Below, in pieces: positions 1 through 12,830 of a DNA stretch of 64,000 bases. The notes under the pieces are model-generated. The model did not search any database. It was not told the DNA's origin and saw only the letters and a program-made list of their open reading frames with translations. Source of the stretch: Podocnemis expansa. Taxonomy: Eukaryota > Chordata > Testudines > Podocnemididae. How positions within the stretch are numbered: position 1 is the first letter of the stretch; the number at the start of each line of letters is the position of its first letter. The position numbers and the translations under genes were made by a program. Where the stretch lies: assembly GCA_007922195.1 (NCBI GenBank), contig ML681963.1, positions 57,457,586 through 57,521,585 of the forward strand. The letters are read 5' to 3'.

Positions 1-3000
1 ATGTACTTGAAATCAGCAGACTCGGTTGGAAACTTAGACTCTTGGAGCTGGCATTTATTGCACGCGCTTGTAAGACAAAGGTTTCCTTTTCCAAATGATT
101 ATCTCCTGTAGAATGACTGACAGGCTGAGCATTTGTTTTTAATAATATCTGAACACCTGCAGTCCATGGTTCCCAGTAATAGAGTTATCCTGAATGCCTG
201 ACTTATTACATAAACAACAGCTCCAGTTGCAAAAATAACTATCACATTCTTAATACAACCTGCACATGCTGTGATGGAGGGTCATGCATGGGGAGCAAAC
301 AGGCTGGGGTTTTAGACATGAATATCTGTGAAAAAGAAGGCAGGAGATTTGTATCTGCCACAGAACCACAGAAGCAGCTTGCTATTTTTCCAGCTTCTTT
401 AGCATCTGAAACAGGTTACTACAAATATGTTTTTTAGCAGCAGAATGTTGCCCATTGGGTTTTGCTGTGAAATGTATCTTGCTTGTAATTTCAAAGTGTA
501 TTTTGCCTTGGAGCATGGCATGGATATGTTGGAGGAGGGGAATACTCTGTTTTTCTTTGCTGAGAGAGGATCAGGCAAAGCTGTCAGTGGGAGGGGGTAT
601 GAACTAGTAAAATCTGCCCCTGGACAGTGGACAAAGATTTTCTTGAAAAACAAAGGGCTGCCTCTTCAGCTGGCGTAAAGTGGCATAGCTCCATCTTTGT
701 GACATTGCTGATTTTTAAATGTCCCTGCTTTTCAGACAGCGGTGGCTACCTACGCATACCCCAGTACCAGAGGAATCTCTGGCTGGATTTGGGAGGAGGA
801 AACTCAGTACGTGTGTGGAACCTCATAGCTCTTTTCTTCTCTAAAAGGTTCTCTGCCAACACAGTAATGGAGTGCTGCAAATCAGTACTTGGGTGAGCAG
901 CACATGCTTCAGACACTGTGAAAGCTGCAGTTTCTCTCTATATCTCATGTGCCCGCATGTAGCAGGAGGGAGATGAGGCATCTTGGAGTGGGGGAAAAAG
1001 GGGAGTCACATATACGTGGGGTGCAGCCAGCTCTCTGAAGTATTGGCTGAATTGACTCAATGCTCTGGGTGTTCCTGAGCCTTGCCACCCTTTGGAGGGG
1101 GGATATTGCCTGCATGCATTGGAAATGCCAGGTTCTCCTTTGCTCTGAAGGCCCTTTCCCCCATTATTTGAGGAATGCTGTTTGAATTAGCCCCACATAG
1201 TGCAAATAGACCCTTTGTTTTCTTTTGCAGTTCAGAAAGGCTTCCAGTCTCTTTGGCCAGCTGGATTAACTGGGGTCTTGTGCACTGATCCCTCTGCTTA
1301 TTGAGGATGCTAATTCAACTCTAGTGTTGTTCCCAATTGTGGCAGAAGGATCTTGTAGATTTCTTGAAGCAAACCAGTGCTTGGCTCTGGAAGGCAGAGC
1401 TGTTCTGCAGAGACCCAGCTCCATCCTGAGGAAGCAGCACAGATCTATGGTCAGGTGTTAGCCTGTGGAGCCACCATCCAGCTGCTCTAGGACCTGAACC
1501 ATTCTCTGTCCTGACGCCAGGAGAGCAGTAGGGTAATCAACTAACAATGACATTACCTGCGCACTCTTCCTTCCTGTGCTGTAGCAGCTCCTGGGACTGG
1601 AAGTTTTAGGTCTATTCACTGCCTGTGGGTCTTCCTTTGCAAAGGAAGTCCAAAACCCACTTAGGTCCAGGGTCAGGGGGGATGTGGGGGGCGGGGGTTG
1701 TGGTCATTGTTATTAATTAGAGCAACAGCAAAACTGAGCAATGTGTGACTCAGCCAGCCATGGATACATATGGCACTGCCAAGGGGTAGTCCCAGGCAAG
1801 ATACTGACTTTCCTTTGCCTTCTATACAGGGTGTGGCCACAGCACCGCATGGGAAGTGAGTTGTTTATGAAATGGTCTGGTGTCCTGTGCATGGAAGGTA
1901 CTACAGCGAGGTTAAGTCTCATTACCACCATCCCTGCATTTGCAGGAGGAGCAGACAGTTTCTGGGGGTTATTAGCACATGACAGTGGCCTGACACCATG
2001 TTTTCATCCCATCTAAGGGCCAGGCTAGGGAGGAATTGGGGTTGTAGCAGTTCCTGTGATCTGGCCAGTGGAGTGGCAAAGCCTTTGCTCATGAGGTGCT
2101 GGGACCAGCCTCATGCACAGGGGAAGTAGGAACTGCAGCCTTGCTGGCATCATGAATTATGGTGCAGCCTAAAGTTGCTTCCAGCACAAATCAGCTTTCA
2201 TGAGCCTGCTGCCCACTTCATTGCTGAGAAATGAACACACACTTCACATCTCCAGGCTCGCCCCAGCTGGAGGTAAAACTGCCCCTGACCCTCCTTGTCT
2301 CAGTTCCCAGCTCCTCTCCACATCTCTAGCTTGGTGTCAGGCTGTCAGCACAAAGCAGAGACCAGCCCTGGGGACAGACAGCAGGACTGGCTCCTTGCAA
2401 CAGAGGCAGCCTTTGTCTATAGGGGGCCTGAGGCGAAGGCCTATCTTGAGGCGCCCTATATAGGCCCATTTTGGGGCCCCCTTTCATGGCCCTGGCTCTC
2501 TACCACCCCAGCCTCGCCCCCCCCCCAGCCCTAGCTCCTCACCACCAGCCCCATCCTTTCCCTGCCACTAGTCCCAACTCCCTGCTGCAGGCCCCAGCTT
2601 CTCTTCCCATTGCCAATTGAGGCAGATGCAGCTTTTGGGATAGGCGAAGCAGGTGCTGAGCCTTTACTACCCCGGGGCCCTAGGTGTGTACCTGCCTCGG
2701 CTACCCCAAAAGCCGACTCTGCCTTGAAGGCTGCCTTTTCTCACCTGTACAGTGCCCTCAGGCAACTAATTCCACTCCTAGGCTATCAGTGAAATTCCAC
2801 TTCCCCCTGCCCCCTGGTCCGTGGCAAAGCCCCCCTCCCCAATGGATGGGACAACAAAAGGCTTTCCAAGGTGTTGAGGTTTGTTTCTGTAGCATGTTCT
2901 GAAGCACTGGTGAGTCTCCTATAAATAGCTCACAGAGACCCCATGTAGTAACAGGCTGGTGTGGGGCACAGGAAAACATAAAGGCCAGAATGAAAGAGCT

Positions 3001-3527
3001 CTGGGCATCTTCAAGCAAATGACTGTCATTATTCATTACACTCTTACAGGGCCAGCTGCTGCACCAGATAGGTGCTAAGACAGTGGCCACATAAGCAGCT
3101 GGACAGATATGTGCTCAGGGGGTACTTATTAAGTTTAAAGAAAGGCTTGCAGTTCCCATTATTTTTGCCTCTGAGGGAAGCATTTTTCTCCCACCCTCTG
3201 CCATTGTTAGGGTCATGGACCACAACACAACAAGTCTAGTGTTTTTGATACTTCTCCCCCATGAAAGAACTGGTTGGAAGCAAGAGCTAAAACCGCTGGA
3301 GAAGCCTGAGGGGAGGTGTCTTGGTAAATGGAAGTGTGTATTTTCCACCTTTGCTGTTTATTTTTGTCACTGCTTGGGTGGAGGGGAGATGGTGACTCAT
3401 GAACGTGAGCGTCCATTAGCTTCCTGCTGACCCTGATGCTGGGAGAGTGCTCTCGCTGCGCCTGTGCCAAACCCCAATGCTTCTTGGTGCTGACCTTCAA
3501 AATCCACGATAGGATCTTGATTTCACC
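1..3527. other. Unresolved non-coding stretch
   Basis: I recognise no gene or dated mobile element here apart from one imperfect hairpin at 2623-2720. Open frames are all under about 110 codons, overlap on both strands and show no domain. A pyrimidine-rich segment lies around 2460-2600. The sequence is probably intergenic or intronic, with repeats too decayed to name by eye. Confidence 0.6.
2623..2720. repeat. Imperfect inverted repeat (hairpin)
   Basis: Arms of about 33 bp (2623-2655 and 2688-2720) are reverse complements with about seven mismatches around a loop of about 32 bp. The shape suits a fragment of a small foldback or MITE-like element, but no flanking target duplication was found. 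Confidence 0.45.
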
Positions 3528-3711
3528 CAGGGCCAGCTCAACTGTACAGATGAACTAGGGCACCAGGCTTTGAGGGGTGCCAAATTATACAGAATTAAAT
3601 TTTTTAATCTTTTGAGAAAATATATTAATATATTATCTCTTATAAAACATGAAATGAGGATACCAAAGTCATAGTTTGCCTAGGGTGCCAAAAACCCTTG
3701 GGCTGGCACTG
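3528..3711. mobile_element. Short non-autonomous hAT-like element
   Basis: The 184-bp unit starts CAGGGCCAGCTCAA and ends TTGGGCTGGCACTG, which are imperfect terminal inverted repeats. It is flanked by related 8-bp sequences, ATTTCACC at 3520-3527 and ATCTCACA at 3712-3719 (6 of 8 match), as expected for an old hAT target duplication. The interior is AT-rich and non-coding. Confidence 0.65.
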
Positions 3712-4785
3712 ATCTCACATGCACAGCTCTGCCCATGCTCCTCACTCTGTCCAGCCCTTTCCATCAGCCAGGTGCAGTTCTACCATGCATGCCAAATGGC
3801 TGGAGATTTTAGGCTGGGGAGATCACGAAGTCTGGGGTTAAACCTCATTTAATCAGAGAGACAAAGGCTCTGCAAATTAAACCTCCTGAGCAGCTCCTTT
3901 CTTGTTTTTCCTCCTCTTTTCTGCTGTTTTAACAGAAATGTTTTGCCTTGTCTCTCCTCCTTGTCATGTCCCAGCTGTTACCTTCAAAGTGTTTCTTTCC
4001 ATTGGTTCCACAGAAGTTCTAGAGACATGTTGGCGTCTCTGAAGACAGAGAATGAATCACTGTCAGGAAAAAATGCCCCCAGATCCTTTGTAGAGAATTA
4101 AACCATTTCCAAAACCTCTCAGAGATTGTATCATAATCAAGGCCTGGTCCTCTGCACTGAAACAAACAGAAGCTTGTCTGCAGTGCAAGGGTGTGGGGTG
4201 AAGGGAAGGCAGAGTGCTCATCATGGGCCAAGGAAACTCCATATTACTACAAACCTGACCCTCTGCCTGCCCATTCCAGGGTGCAGAGAACTGTTAGGAA
4301 AATTAGCTCTGCACTGACATGTGCAAACAGTGCTGCTCTGCAGGCATGGGAGCTATAGAGAAGTCAGTCAGTCATCCCCATGCTTTGCTGGAGACAAGTT
4401 CAGGAGATGGCAAGCCTCCTTTCTGGGACTGCCGCTGTGCTCATAGCTTTGTGCCTTCTTCACCATGCTGCCATTGGCACCATCTGCTTCTGGCTCTGGA
4501 CAAAGTCATTTCTCCCTCTGAGCCTTCCAGCTCCAGCCCTGCCTTTCAATGGGGCATGTGGTTTGAATGACATTAAATGCATTGGAAAATGTCACTCGAG
4601 GTACTCAATTGGCAAGATGAGATGAGTGGGATATAATAGCTGTTACATAAAGTACAATGCACAGTGCTTGTTCTTAACATGGTGTCCACACACCACACAT
4701 TTATTCAGATGGCATTTATAATATTTCAACCTCTTTGAAAGATTTCCCCCCTTGAGAGCGACGTCCTGTCCATCTAGGCCCCATT
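3712..4785. other. Unresolved non-coding stretch
   Basis: No gene, RNA or datable element was recognised. Frames are short and overlap on both strands. Confidence 0.5.
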
Positions 4786-4863
4786 CCTCAGCTGGTAAAA
4801 TTCAGCATAGCTCTGCTGACTTCTGTGGAGCAACACCAGGATACATCAGCTAATGAGCTGGGC
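4786..4863. repeat. Old amniote interspersed repeat (unnamed)
   Basis: The segment beginning CCTCAGCTGGTAAAATTCAG, with a core on the theme 'CATAGCTC...GTGGAGC', is a degenerate copy of a widespread sauropsid sequence whose two halves are complementary. A second copy lies at 15,751-15,832. I cannot assign a family name with certainty. Confidence 0.4.
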
Positions 4864-6221
4864 CGCAGTGGGTAATGTGGTAAAACCGGTAAAAACTGTC
4901 AGAGCAGAAAGAAGAATTTTCCTGTGTGCCCTGTGTGCTGAGCACTTCTGTATTGCATGGTGCTACGCAACACGTGTGAGAGACAGGGGCAACATTCCAG
5001 AGGAGGGAGTGGGTTTTGAAAGCACAAAATACAGTTAGAAGCTGACTCCCAGTCAAAGATAATGGAAGCTGTGTATCCAGCTCCCTTTTGTGCCATGAAC
5101 CCACTCCCACCACTTGAGCTGCAGGTAGTTTCTATGCATGTGCCATTGACTTTCTGAAATGTGAGGAGTGCAAGAAGGGGATATAGCAAATAATTGATTT
5201 GTCTCTTTGTTCTCTGTGAAACAGCCTGATTACACTGAACAAACTTCATTTATTGCATTGCAAGTGATGTCCAGATTTTGTTCCAAGGGAACACAATTAC
5301 TCCTCACAATTGCCTGTTGGTGGCAGGGATGGAGGGAAAATATTCTAAATGCTGTGATACAAGCAGTGGTAAAGCTACCACAAGTCTAAAGCATCTGTCA
5401 GTGCCTCTATCCTTTGAACTGCAGGACTGGCCAGTTTTCATTTACCTTTCTGCATTGCAGCATTCAGACCTGTGACTGGCAGTGGGACTGCTTTTAGCTA
5501 ACAGAACCCATGATTTCACTGTTGCATTAGGGCCAGAACTGAGTACTCCATTATTAAAAGGTGAGCTAATTTATCTCGTGTGTTCTGTGCTGAACAGTGA
5601 TATCTCTAAGGAGCCATTTAAGACAGAAATTTTCCATTATGAAGTGTGGTGTTAGGAAACTGAGTTCTGGCATCCTTTTGGTAACCAAATTTCTTCTCTA
5701 TCTTCTGCTATATCCATCATGATAAAAGCTGTTGCCAAAGCCCTAACTCAAGCCATGCTGTCTGGCATCTTGTGAAAAGAATCAGGGAGAAAACACAAGA
5801 TGCTCTAGTCCAGCATTGACTTTCTAATCAAAGTGCCCAGTAGGTTGATGTTTTACCTAGAGTTACCAAATTTCAGGCAAAAGGAGGACATGTCCTCCTT
5901 TTTACCTTCATGTCCTCCATCCAGCAGGCATTTTAAAAATACATGATTTTGTCTGGCTTTTTACTTACAGGGGCTAGAGTATGCTGGAAAACCCCAGAAC
6001 ACTCTATTTTTAGGGGGAAGCATCCCAGGGCCCCCTCAAAACAGAAGACTATTACATTAAAACTACATTTTCTCCATGTATCTGAGAAATAAGAATAGGA
6101 ATTTACAGTGCTCATGACAGTGCTGAGTTGTTTGTAAATCACTGCCGCTCTTCCACCACTCCAACTGTTTCCCCATAAATATCCTGTGGTGCTAACAGTG
6201 CACCAGGACAGTTGTTTGCAT
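4864..6221. other. Unresolved stretch with a 24-bp palindrome
   Basis: Nothing gene-like was recognised. The one notable structure is the 24-bp perfect palindrome at 5879-5902 (AAAAGGAGGACA followed by its complement). It may mark an end or centre of a decayed DNA transposon. Confidence 0.5.
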
Positions 6222-6482
6222 TGCTGTTGTAGCTGTGTTGGTCTCATGACATCAGACAAGGTGGATGAGGGAATATCTTTTATTGCCTCAGCTTCTGCTG
6301 GTGACAGAGACAAGCTTTTAGGCTGCACAGAGCTCTCCTTCAAGTCTGGCAAGATGTTGGTCCAAGACAAGATGTATCTCAAGCTACATCTGAAACAGTG
6401 CTGTGTGTAGCTCAAGCTTGTCTCTTCCACCACAAGAAGGTGGTCCAATAAAAGTTGTTACCTCACAAACCTGTCTCTCCTA
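6222..6482. repeat. Foldback SINE-like interspersed repeat
   Basis: The left half begins TTGTAGCTGTGTTGGTCT and contains AAGGTGGATGAGG, TATCTTTTATTG and GACAAGCTTTTAGGCT. The right half (about 6410-6480) contains the same landmarks reversed: AGCTCAAGCTTGTCTC, CCAATAAAAG and CCTCACAAACCTGTCTC. The two halves form a long hairpin. The sequence is typical of turtle genomes in my memory, but I cannot give a certain family name. Confidence 0.6.
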
Positions 6483-6770
6483 TGACAGTATCATGATGAA
6501 AAAAGACTGCTCTTGCATCATCATTCCTTGGGTTGGGGGAAGAAGGGAAGAGAAGAGATTGCTGAGATGAGTTAAGAAACATTTCCCACCTCTGCATGGT
6601 GGCTATGCAAAGGATGAGCCAAATCCGAAGCCAGAGTTTTAATCTGCTTCATCATCAGCTGTCTTGTCCATATTGAGATTTCATGGGATGCTGCCTGGCT
6701 GCCTGTGGGACGTAGCTGGCAGCAAGAATGGAACAATCCTCCAAGGTTACAGTATTAGCTAAGCTGTGGG
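6483..6770. other. Unresolved non-coding stretch
   Basis: No feature was recognised between the foldback repeat and the MIR-like copy. Confidence 0.4.
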
Positions 6771-6960
6771 ACACCCAAAGTCAATTCTTCCTCTGCCACA
6801 AACATCTCATGTGACTCTGGGCAAGTCCCTTTATCTCTTTCAGCTCCAGTTATCTCCTCACCTCTCCACCCAGTAAAATGGAGACAGTAGTACAAGAGGT
6901 GTCATGAGGATACATACATTAAAAGATGGGTAGATGTTTGAATTCTATGGTAATGGAGGC
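6771..6960 (+). mobile_element. MIR-like SINE remnant
   Basis: The copy carries the order of blocks known from MIR/CORE-SINE elements: CTCTGCCAC, then GTGACTCTGGGCAAGTC, then CTTTATCTCTTTCAGCTCC, then GTAAAATGGAGACAGTAGTAC, then a GAGGATA block. It is strongly diverged with no clear ends, as expected for an ancient amniote SINE. Confidence 0.55.
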
Positions 6961-9375
6961 CAAACATGGACCTGAGATCTACACATAGGTGCTAATTGCT
7001 GAGTGCCCAGCATTTCCACACAGAAACAATCAATCAATCCTCAAAGGACAGCAAGCCAAAGAAGGCAACTCGAGATATGAAGAAAGGTCCAAACTTTCCC
7101 TTTCTCAACTGTAAGCAGGGTACTGCAAAGAATTACATTTCAGCCTCCCAGTAATACCTTGGTTTGTGTGATCCGTCTCACAGTCGCATAAATCATGGTT
7201 AACCCCAAAGCCAGGATTTAGCTGCATTGTCTGGAATCCATGTGTGAATGGGCACAGAGGGGCCTCAGTGAGGTTAGCCTGAGGCAGCAGGGCTGTGGGG
7301 AAACATATGGAAATCTGTTTGGGTTTGCAGATACTTCTTTGCCCAGCACGACTGTCAGCAAATGGTTAAAGGAGTGTGCTATTACCCCTCTTCAGCACTC
7401 TTCAACTCTCACACACTTCTTGAGGCATTATATATTGCTTCCAGAACAGCAGGCTTGGCTGGGACCTCACCCCCCCCCACCTGTTCCTCCCCAGCAGAAG
7501 TGGGTCCAATGACACTGTCTGATGTCAGTGCATCTTAAAAAAAATGGGAGAAATTCCAGGCCCAAATCTGTGGGGTGTTGACAACCCATCTCCTGAGGCC
7601 AAAGAAGCTGCTCAGCTCCCCACAGACCAACCTTTAAAGAACAATGCTTCATGCATAGCATCTCCTGTGCCTGTCCTTTGCTAATTATTTATCCCCAAGC
7701 TCATCTGCTGGAACCTTTTTCTCTCTTCTCCTGTTGCTGATCCACACCCGATGTCAACTCCCTGCATGGGCCGTGGTCCTGGGGATGATCCAGATAAGGA
7801 GTGGAGGGGTCCATGGGAAGGAGAGCAATTCCATTCCAGCATGCTGGTGCCCTGCAGCACACCTCTTTAGTGACAAAACCCAGGGGATATGAACTCCAGA
7901 AGATACAACAAAACAAACATAAACTTGCTGCTAGCAAACTCAGCCATGCCAGACTGACATTACTGGAATGCCTCTCAAGATGCCAACTTCCATTGCGAGA
8001 TTGTGACTCTAATAAACTTTCAGTCAAGGAGGCCTTATCAGAGGAGGTTGCTTGAGGGCTAGGCACCTTTTCAGCCCCAACTTCAGCTCTTTGCACTTCA
8101 CTCCACATGCCTGACCTATGTTAAATAGAAAGATAAACCCTGAGCCCCCAATGATCTCTCAGAGACACAGAACGGAGGAATGGGAAAGGCTGTCAGGTCT
8201 CTTTGTGTCAGCCATTACTTGATGTGGGATTGTTCCCCACATGGCATTTTTACAACATACCTTAATGGAACAAAGGACAGCCCCAAAGCGCTCAGCCTAA
8301 AGAAAGATGGAGACAACCAGCCACATTGCGTTCTCCTCTCCTCGCTCTGCATATACATTAAAACTTACTCCTGGTAGGCCTTGTGGGAACACTCAGAAAC
8401 AACCAGATGAAGTGCTGTACTCAATCACATTGAATTGAGCCCGAGCATCATAGTTCAAATTATTCCTAATGAAAATACTCGTGTGGCCAGCATGAATATG
8501 AAGTTCGTGTCACTGTATTTCCCCACCTTAGCCTCCTCCCACAGGATTCACAACAAACTGACAAGTCAGCAGCAGCAATTCCCACTTGCACTAGATTGTT
8601 TTGAAAGAGTTAAAAAAAAACCCACTTGCCATCTGTGTCTGGAGAGAGCTTTGCCTTGAGGGTTGCATGAAGCAGAGGCTCCCTTTGGTAGCTTTGCCTG
8701 TCTCTGCAGGTAAAGGTGGACAATATTTTCTGTTTTCCAGGGAGGATTTTGTTGCTAGCATGATGTCACTGGAAGCCAAACCTTCATTCACCTCAAAATA
8801 CAGGAGCACCCTGGACAGTAGGAGGGAAGCTACCCTTACCGATTCCCACGACATTCGCAATTTGATGTAGATGGACCAACCCTCGGAAACTCATGTGCGT
8901 GTAACACAGGCATCTGGGCTCCTGCTGATGGTTGCCCATGATGACAGCTCCTGGTCAGTGGGATGGCGGGTCTTGAGGTGTGGACACCTGTCCACTAGGA
9001 ACTCAGCTGAAAACACAAACTTATTTTACGCAGGTGCCCGGGCAGCTGGCAGATATAGGTCGCCACTGTGTGGAACTGCATTCGGACCCGTAGCCCAAAG
9101 TTGGCCTTCTCCCTTACCCAGGCCCTCCAGTCAAGCCCTCTCTTCCTGAGTTTTCCCAGCTCTTCCTTTCTGCCTGTTTCTGAGATGCTTTCAGCAGGAC
9201 TCTGAGGCAGTATCATTGCACTTTTGGTGTGTAGAAGCCATTTCTCATGCATGCAAGCTTGCAGCATGTGTTGGAAGCATGAGAATACCATGGAATATGC
9301 TTCTGTTCCACCACACTGATTCAACTCATCAGTTCGTAATGCAGCAAGGAAAAGAAATATTCCTAATCTTCCAGA
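6961..9375. other. Unresolved non-coding stretch
   Basis: Several frames of 60 to 135 codons occur on both strands, but they overlap each other and show no domain, signal peptide or splice-consistent structure that I recognise. A run of nine C residues occurs near 7471. Confidence 0.5.
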
Positions 9376-9425
9376 AAGACAGCCGTATTAGTCTAGTTCA
9401 ACAAAACAAACAGAGTCCTGTTGCA
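9376..9425 (+). repeat. Fragment of SINE-like 'AAGGAGTC' repeat
   Basis: The text CGTATTAGTCTAGTTCAACA followed by AAACAAACAGAGTCCTGTT matches the 5' part of the repeat seen more fully at 41,148, 59,676, 26,088 and 63,412. Only about 50 bp remain. Confidence 0.55.
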
Positions 9426-11435
9426 GTTGCTGCTGGAAAATAACCATGATTTAGAATCTGCGGGCTGCTCTGCACAGACAGAAATAGCATTTTCTACTGA
9501 TTGACACCTCTGGAATGACACCACTGCTTTTGGATCTCTCCTCCTCTGGCAGGGCCCAACTGATCTCAGCATCACTGACAGCTTTGGGATTTGCAGAAGA
9601 AGCCTAGCAAGGTTTAGGTATCCCTCCCCAGCAAGCTGGCCTGAACTCCACTTGTTATCTTGTTTATGAAAGAGTAAAGGAAAGAACATTCTTGTAGGTC
9701 AGATCCTTGCAGAAAGCCCTGAAATATTTGCTGTCTGTGAGTTGAGATAAAACCAAGATGGATAAGGAAGGTTCCTGGGGTTAACTGGAGAGAACAGCAG
9801 CTTAGACTATAAAGAGAGAGAAGAAAATGTGTGGTCTCCATTTGCCCCATCAGAGCCCAGTCACCTATGGAGAGATGGGGGAGGAGAGAGTGCTGCTGGA
9901 TGGGCTGTTGAAAGGCAGAGATTGTGCTTTTTGGTTTTACCTTAAAAGCCCACTTCACCAGCACTTGCTTTGCCCCCATTGTCTTTCTGTAGGGCACAAT
10001 GGTGCCAGAACTGCAGGTCCATGCCCCCCCACTTTTTAACACAAGCATGGTTGGGGGTAGTATGGACAATGTTGTGCCTCCAAACTGCAAGCCTTGGGCA
10101 GGCGTGGAGTGGTGCTGGCAGAGACTGCACTTTGTAGCTTGGAAGATGATCAGCTCAAGGCTTCCAGTTTGAGGCAGCAACACTGCTCCCTGTCCCCCAA
10201 AGTATACTCATTTTAAAAAGTGGAAGGGGCATGGCACCTCAGCCCCTCAGTTCTGGTGTCAGTTCTGCTCCCCAGCCTTTTACAAAGTTTCCAGCACCTT
10301 TGCGTGGGCATATTTCCTTCTGGTTGGGCCCTTGCTAAGAACATGACCCAAACGCTGCTCTGGACACTGAGCCTAGCGCCCACTACCCTGTCATCCCTGT
10401 GCTTCTCCAAGACAGGAGCTGAACTGTGTGTCTCAAGAGCAATATCCTCCTGTGCCTGGGATCCACTTCTGCGTGTGGGCTGCCTTCACCTCTTTAAGTC
10501 CCTTTTACTGCCCCCTTCTTTCCCCTTCTTGCCAGAGTGAATGTGACCAAGGACACATCTGTCCTGGAGCTGGCCTTTAGCAAGGCTTGCATAAAGTGTA
10601 TTTGGAAACATGAGGTCTTGTAATTTATGAAACAAATAAAAGTGTCAAATCATTTTTACAAGGGAAAAACGAGTCACTGGATGGCACAATTCATATTGCC
10701 GGTATTTTTTTATTTTCATAAATATCTATTGAATTAATCCAGACCACTTATTGTGTGCAGACACTAGACAATTCCTGAGGCTTTGGGATCCTTTTCTTGG
10801 AAAGAAACACAACACTAACCCACATAGAGAGGGTGATTTCCAGACCTGCTCAGCTCCGTCTGACTTTGTTCCAAATAAATCCTGATGAGATTGGTGGCTG
10901 TATTATATATGACGCTGACCCAACAAAGCCAGCCATTTGATACAGTCTCTGCTTATTAGTCTGTCCTGCTGACCAACTGCAACAGTCACAGAGCCAGAAA
11001 AAGCAGGGCCAGAGAAACATAATTGGACCTTTTGTCTGACGCCCCTGTGCATGTTCCAGACTATCCTCTACACAAGCCCCATCAGTGTCTAGTTGAGCCT
11101 GCAGAACATTTATTTCTGACCTAAAAGTTTTGCTAGCTAAGCTGTTGCTCTTTATAACAATTAGTAAAGGAACCCTGGTGTCCTCACCTTCTGCCTCTGG
11201 AAGGGAATGATGCCCCTCCAGCCTATATTTCCAAAGGCAGCTGGCAACTTGGGGACACTTTAAAAAGGAGTTTCAGTAAGTGCTGAGCCCCTCCTCCCTG
11301 AAAATCAGGCCCTGCTTAGATGTCTCAAGATGGGCCCCCCAAAATGAAGGCACCCAAAATTACCAGTCACACTTGAACATTTAAGCTCATCTTTGCATCA
11401 CTCTATTTGCTGTTTTGTCATTTCACCAGGATATG
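9426..11435. other. Unresolved non-coding stretch
   Basis: A minus-strand frame of 189 codons (9614-10183) is the longest here. It lacks recognisable motifs and is overlapped by other frames, so I treat it as chance. No RNA gene or datable repeat was recognised. Confidence 0.5.
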
Positions 11436-11560
11436 ACTATTATTATTATTTATTGTTTGTAATGCCATAGCACCCTAGAGCCCTCATGATGCACCAGGAC
11501 ACCACTGTGTCGGGTGCTATGCTCCAAAAAGCGTACCATATAGGTATAAGACAAGGGACA
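11436..11560 (+). repeat. Old LINE-tail-like repeat (CR1/L3 type, tentative)
   Basis: A TATTATTATTATTTATTGTTTGT block leads into CATAGCACCCTAGAGCCC, GCACCAGGACACCACTGTG and CGGGTGCTATGC. That order is familiar from an old, widespread amniote repeat. A second possible copy is at 25,030-25,290. The class is from memory and tentative. Confidence 0.35.
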
Positions 11561-12157
11561 ACAGATGAGTCCAGGCAGACTGGGAGCACAAGGGAACAAC
11601 GAGATAATATTGGTGGTAGGCAGTTGTCACAGGGGGTGCCGTATTACATGGCAAAGTCACAAAGGAAGGGTTATTTTTGCCAACAGGCTCTTGAACACAT
11701 GGGTGGGAATCTCTAACTGCAAGCAAAGAGACCATGGAAATTAATTCATGTAAAAGTCTGAAGCTGTGAATAGCTGAACAAAACAGAATTGCCACCAGAC
11801 ATCCCATGTCTACTACCAGCTTTTCCTTCTTTGTCCAGGAGGATTAATCCCCTCCAGTCTTGGCAGATTGGAGGCAGGGCAACCTGGCCATGGGGACTGT
11901 TTCTGAGAAGCAACTTCCTGTGAAGTTACACTGATTAAAAATTAAAAACAAGACAGTGTTGAGAGCACAGGCCATCCTTAGGGAGCCATTGCAGAGGTTT
12001 TGGGCCATAATTGCTCAGAGTTCCTGTTCCTGTGCTCATTGCTCATGAAACACTAGAAATCACTGGAAAAGCCCAAGGTGAAATTTTGGGCCATCTTTAA
12101 GACCCATCATTTTTCCAGGATGGCAGGGCTCTGAATAGCTCTGGGGAGGCATTACGG
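11561..12157. other. Unresolved non-coding stretch
   Basis: Nothing recognised between the LINE-tail-like repeat and the CR1 copy. Confidence 0.4.
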
Positions 12158-12490
12158 AGAGTCCAAGAAATGTTGGGCTGGAGGAGACCTTGAGAAGGCA
12201 TCAAGTCCATCCTCTGTGCTGAGGCAGGACCAAGTAAACCTTGACTGTCCCTGCCAGGTATTTGTGCAATCTGTTCTTCAATACCTCCAGTGACAAGGAT
12301 TCCACAGCCTCCCTAGGACCCCATCCCAGTGCTTAACTTGCGTGAGAGTTAAAACGTTTTCCCTAGCATCTAACTTAAATCTCTCTTGCTGCAAACTAAA
12401 CCAATTACATTTTTTCCTGCTCTTAGTGGATATGGAGGACAATTGATCATTGTCCTCTTCATAATTATATCTGAAGACCTTTATCTCACT
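12158..12490 (-). mobile_element. Old CR1 LINE 3' fragment
   Basis: On the plus strand the copy reads from the CR1 3' end inward: GGGCTGGAGGAGACCTTGAG, AAGTCCATCCTCTG, GAGGCAGGACCAAGT, then TTCTTCAATACCTCCAGTGA and GGATTCCACAGCCTCCCTAGG, the reverse complement of the ORF2 C-terminus. It is more diverged than the CR1 copies at 27.8 and 48.4 kb. No intact frame remains. Confidence 0.75.
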
Positions 12491-12599
12491 GGGAAAACTG
12501 GAATCCCATTTACAGGGTAAAGGAGACATGAGCTCTGGTGTCTCTGCCATCTTCCTTCCAAGTTGCTCCACTCCTAGAAATACTTTCACAAAGCTCTTT

Positions 12600-12830
12600 A
12601 TTATTTACTCTGGGAGGACAATGAGTTGTATGGGCTTAGATCAGATGACTTGAGTCCAGACTGCTGGATTCTACTCCCAGCTCTTTCAAAAATTCTGGGT
12701 GCGACCTTGAGAAAGTCACTTCTCTATGCCTCACTTCACCCACCGGTAAAACAGGGGTAGCAATATTTGCCAGGGTGTGTTGGAAGGCTTAGCTAATGCT
12801 TTCGAGGTGCTTTGAGATCCTGAGTTGGAA
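12600..12830 (+). mobile_element. MIR-like SINE remnant
   Basis: Landmarks run in MIR order: CTGGATTCTACTCCCAGCTC, GCGACCTTGAGAAAGTCACTT, CTCTATGCCTCACTTCACCC, CGGTAAAACAGGGGTAGCAA, then GAGGTGCTTTGAGATCC. It is ancient and diverged. The assignment is from remembered consensus. Confidence 0.6.

Noticed and set aside
5933..6448. 171-codon minus-strand open frame
   Set aside because: Much of it is the antisense of the foldback repeat at 6,222-6,482, and no domain is visible.
9614..10183. 189-codon minus-strand open frame
   Set aside because: No domain or recognisable motif, overlapped by other frames on both strands; length is compatible with chance in 64 kb.
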